This document shows positions 12,049 through 12,212 of a stretch of 12,212 nt of DNA, piece after piece (position 1 is the stretch's first letter; every line of letters begins with the position of its first letter). This stretch comes from Candidatus Omnitrophota bacterium (GTDB taxonomy: Bacteria; Omnitrophota; Gorgyraeia; Gorgyraeales; Gorgyraeaceae), in NCBI GenBank assembly GCA_003485765.1, contig DNHS01000045.1, positions 2,183 through 14,394 of the forward strand, given 5' to 3'. The notes beneath the pieces are model-generated. The model was not told where the DNA came from. It did no database searches and saw only the letters and a list, made by a program, of their open reading frames with translations. Position numbers and translations under genes: made by a program.

Positions 12049-12212
12049 TATTTTATTAACTTACGCATCTTTTCGATAACCTCCAGTGACTTTTTAACTG
12101 CTAAGGCCGCTGCGGCCGAAGAAATCGTAGCTGAGGTAACTGCGTCTATGTCACGGCCGACTGCCATTGGGTCTTTTGATGATTTGCCTTGAAATTGCCT
12201 TAAAAAAGACTT
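12048..12212 (-). CDS. FMN-binding domain protein, C-terminal fragment
   Basis: The frame is open from the window edge to TAG at 12048-12050, giving 54 residues. It contains RDIDAVTSATISS, which matches the covalent flavinylation motif of FMN-binding domains (Asp-x-x-Ser/Thr-Gly-Ala-Thr, as in RnfG, NqrC and NosR-type proteins). The modified residue would be the Thr of SAT, with ApbE as the usual flavin transferase. The position normally held by Gly is Ser here. An Ala-rich helix (SAAAALAVKKSLEVIEKMRKL) closes the protein. The N-terminal part lies outside the window, so localisation and partner redox proteins cannot be judged. It ends before a candidate promoter for the efflux genes, so its link to metal resistance is uncertain. 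Confidence 0.8.
   Translation of the reverse strand, partial: KSFLRQFQGKSSKDPMAVGRDIDAVTSATISSAAAALAVKKSLEVIEKMRKLIK

Overview
This window is a heavy-metal efflux island from an uncultured Gram-negative (diderm) bacterium. The base composition is moderate to AT-leaning by eye. Two complete-looking tripartite RND systems (TolC-type channel, periplasmic adaptor, inner-membrane pump) imply an outer membrane. The dispersed perfect palindromes and other small repeats at gene junctions recall genomes of candidate phyla such as Omnitrophota or of Desulfobacterota/Nitrospirota-like lineages, but no gene here fixes the taxon. Every supported gene lies on the minus strand, so transcription runs from high to low coordinates.

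In transcription order, the window opens with the 3' end of an FMN-binding-domain gene (12048-12212). A candidate promoter follows, then a small secreted Cys-rich protein (11690-11947). After a hairpin-rich spacer comes a Czc-type set: outer-membrane channel (10266-11516), adaptor (9256-10215) and RND permease (6157-9237). Two close companions follow: a lipoprotein with a PHGG motif (5693-6139) and a divergent P-II signalling protein (5330-5668), probably of the PII group linked to metal efflux. A SagB-type nitroreductase (4573-5256) and a membrane-anchored alpha/beta hydrolase (3774-4568) form a coupled pair between the two efflux modules.

After a REP-like spacer, a CsoR-family repressor (3290-3574) with a consensus-like promoter and a G6-tract candidate operator starts a second module. 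It contains a secreted YHS-domain protein (2926-3246), a second TolC-type channel (1543-2853), a CusB-like adaptor with an extended metal-binding N-terminus (117-1526), and the start of a CusA-like permease (1-83). The likely logic is that Cu(I) releases CsoR, and metal-binding periplasmic proteins (YHS, CusB N-terminus) then hand metal to CusCBA. The Czc-like module handles another, unassigned metal, with a possible link to PII adenylate sensing.

The most notable points are: (i) inverted repeats at almost every junction of the Cus module, one a perfect 28-bp palindrome inside the 5' coding part of the TolC gene and one supplying the stop codon of cusB; (ii) two adaptors with complementary domain losses, one with a lipoyl domain but no alpha-hairpin, the other with a hairpin but no recognisable lipoyl domain; (iii) a PII protein with an intact ATP-binding B-loop but a rewritten, His-bearing T-loop. 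I found no RNA genes, CRISPR arrays or transposase genes.
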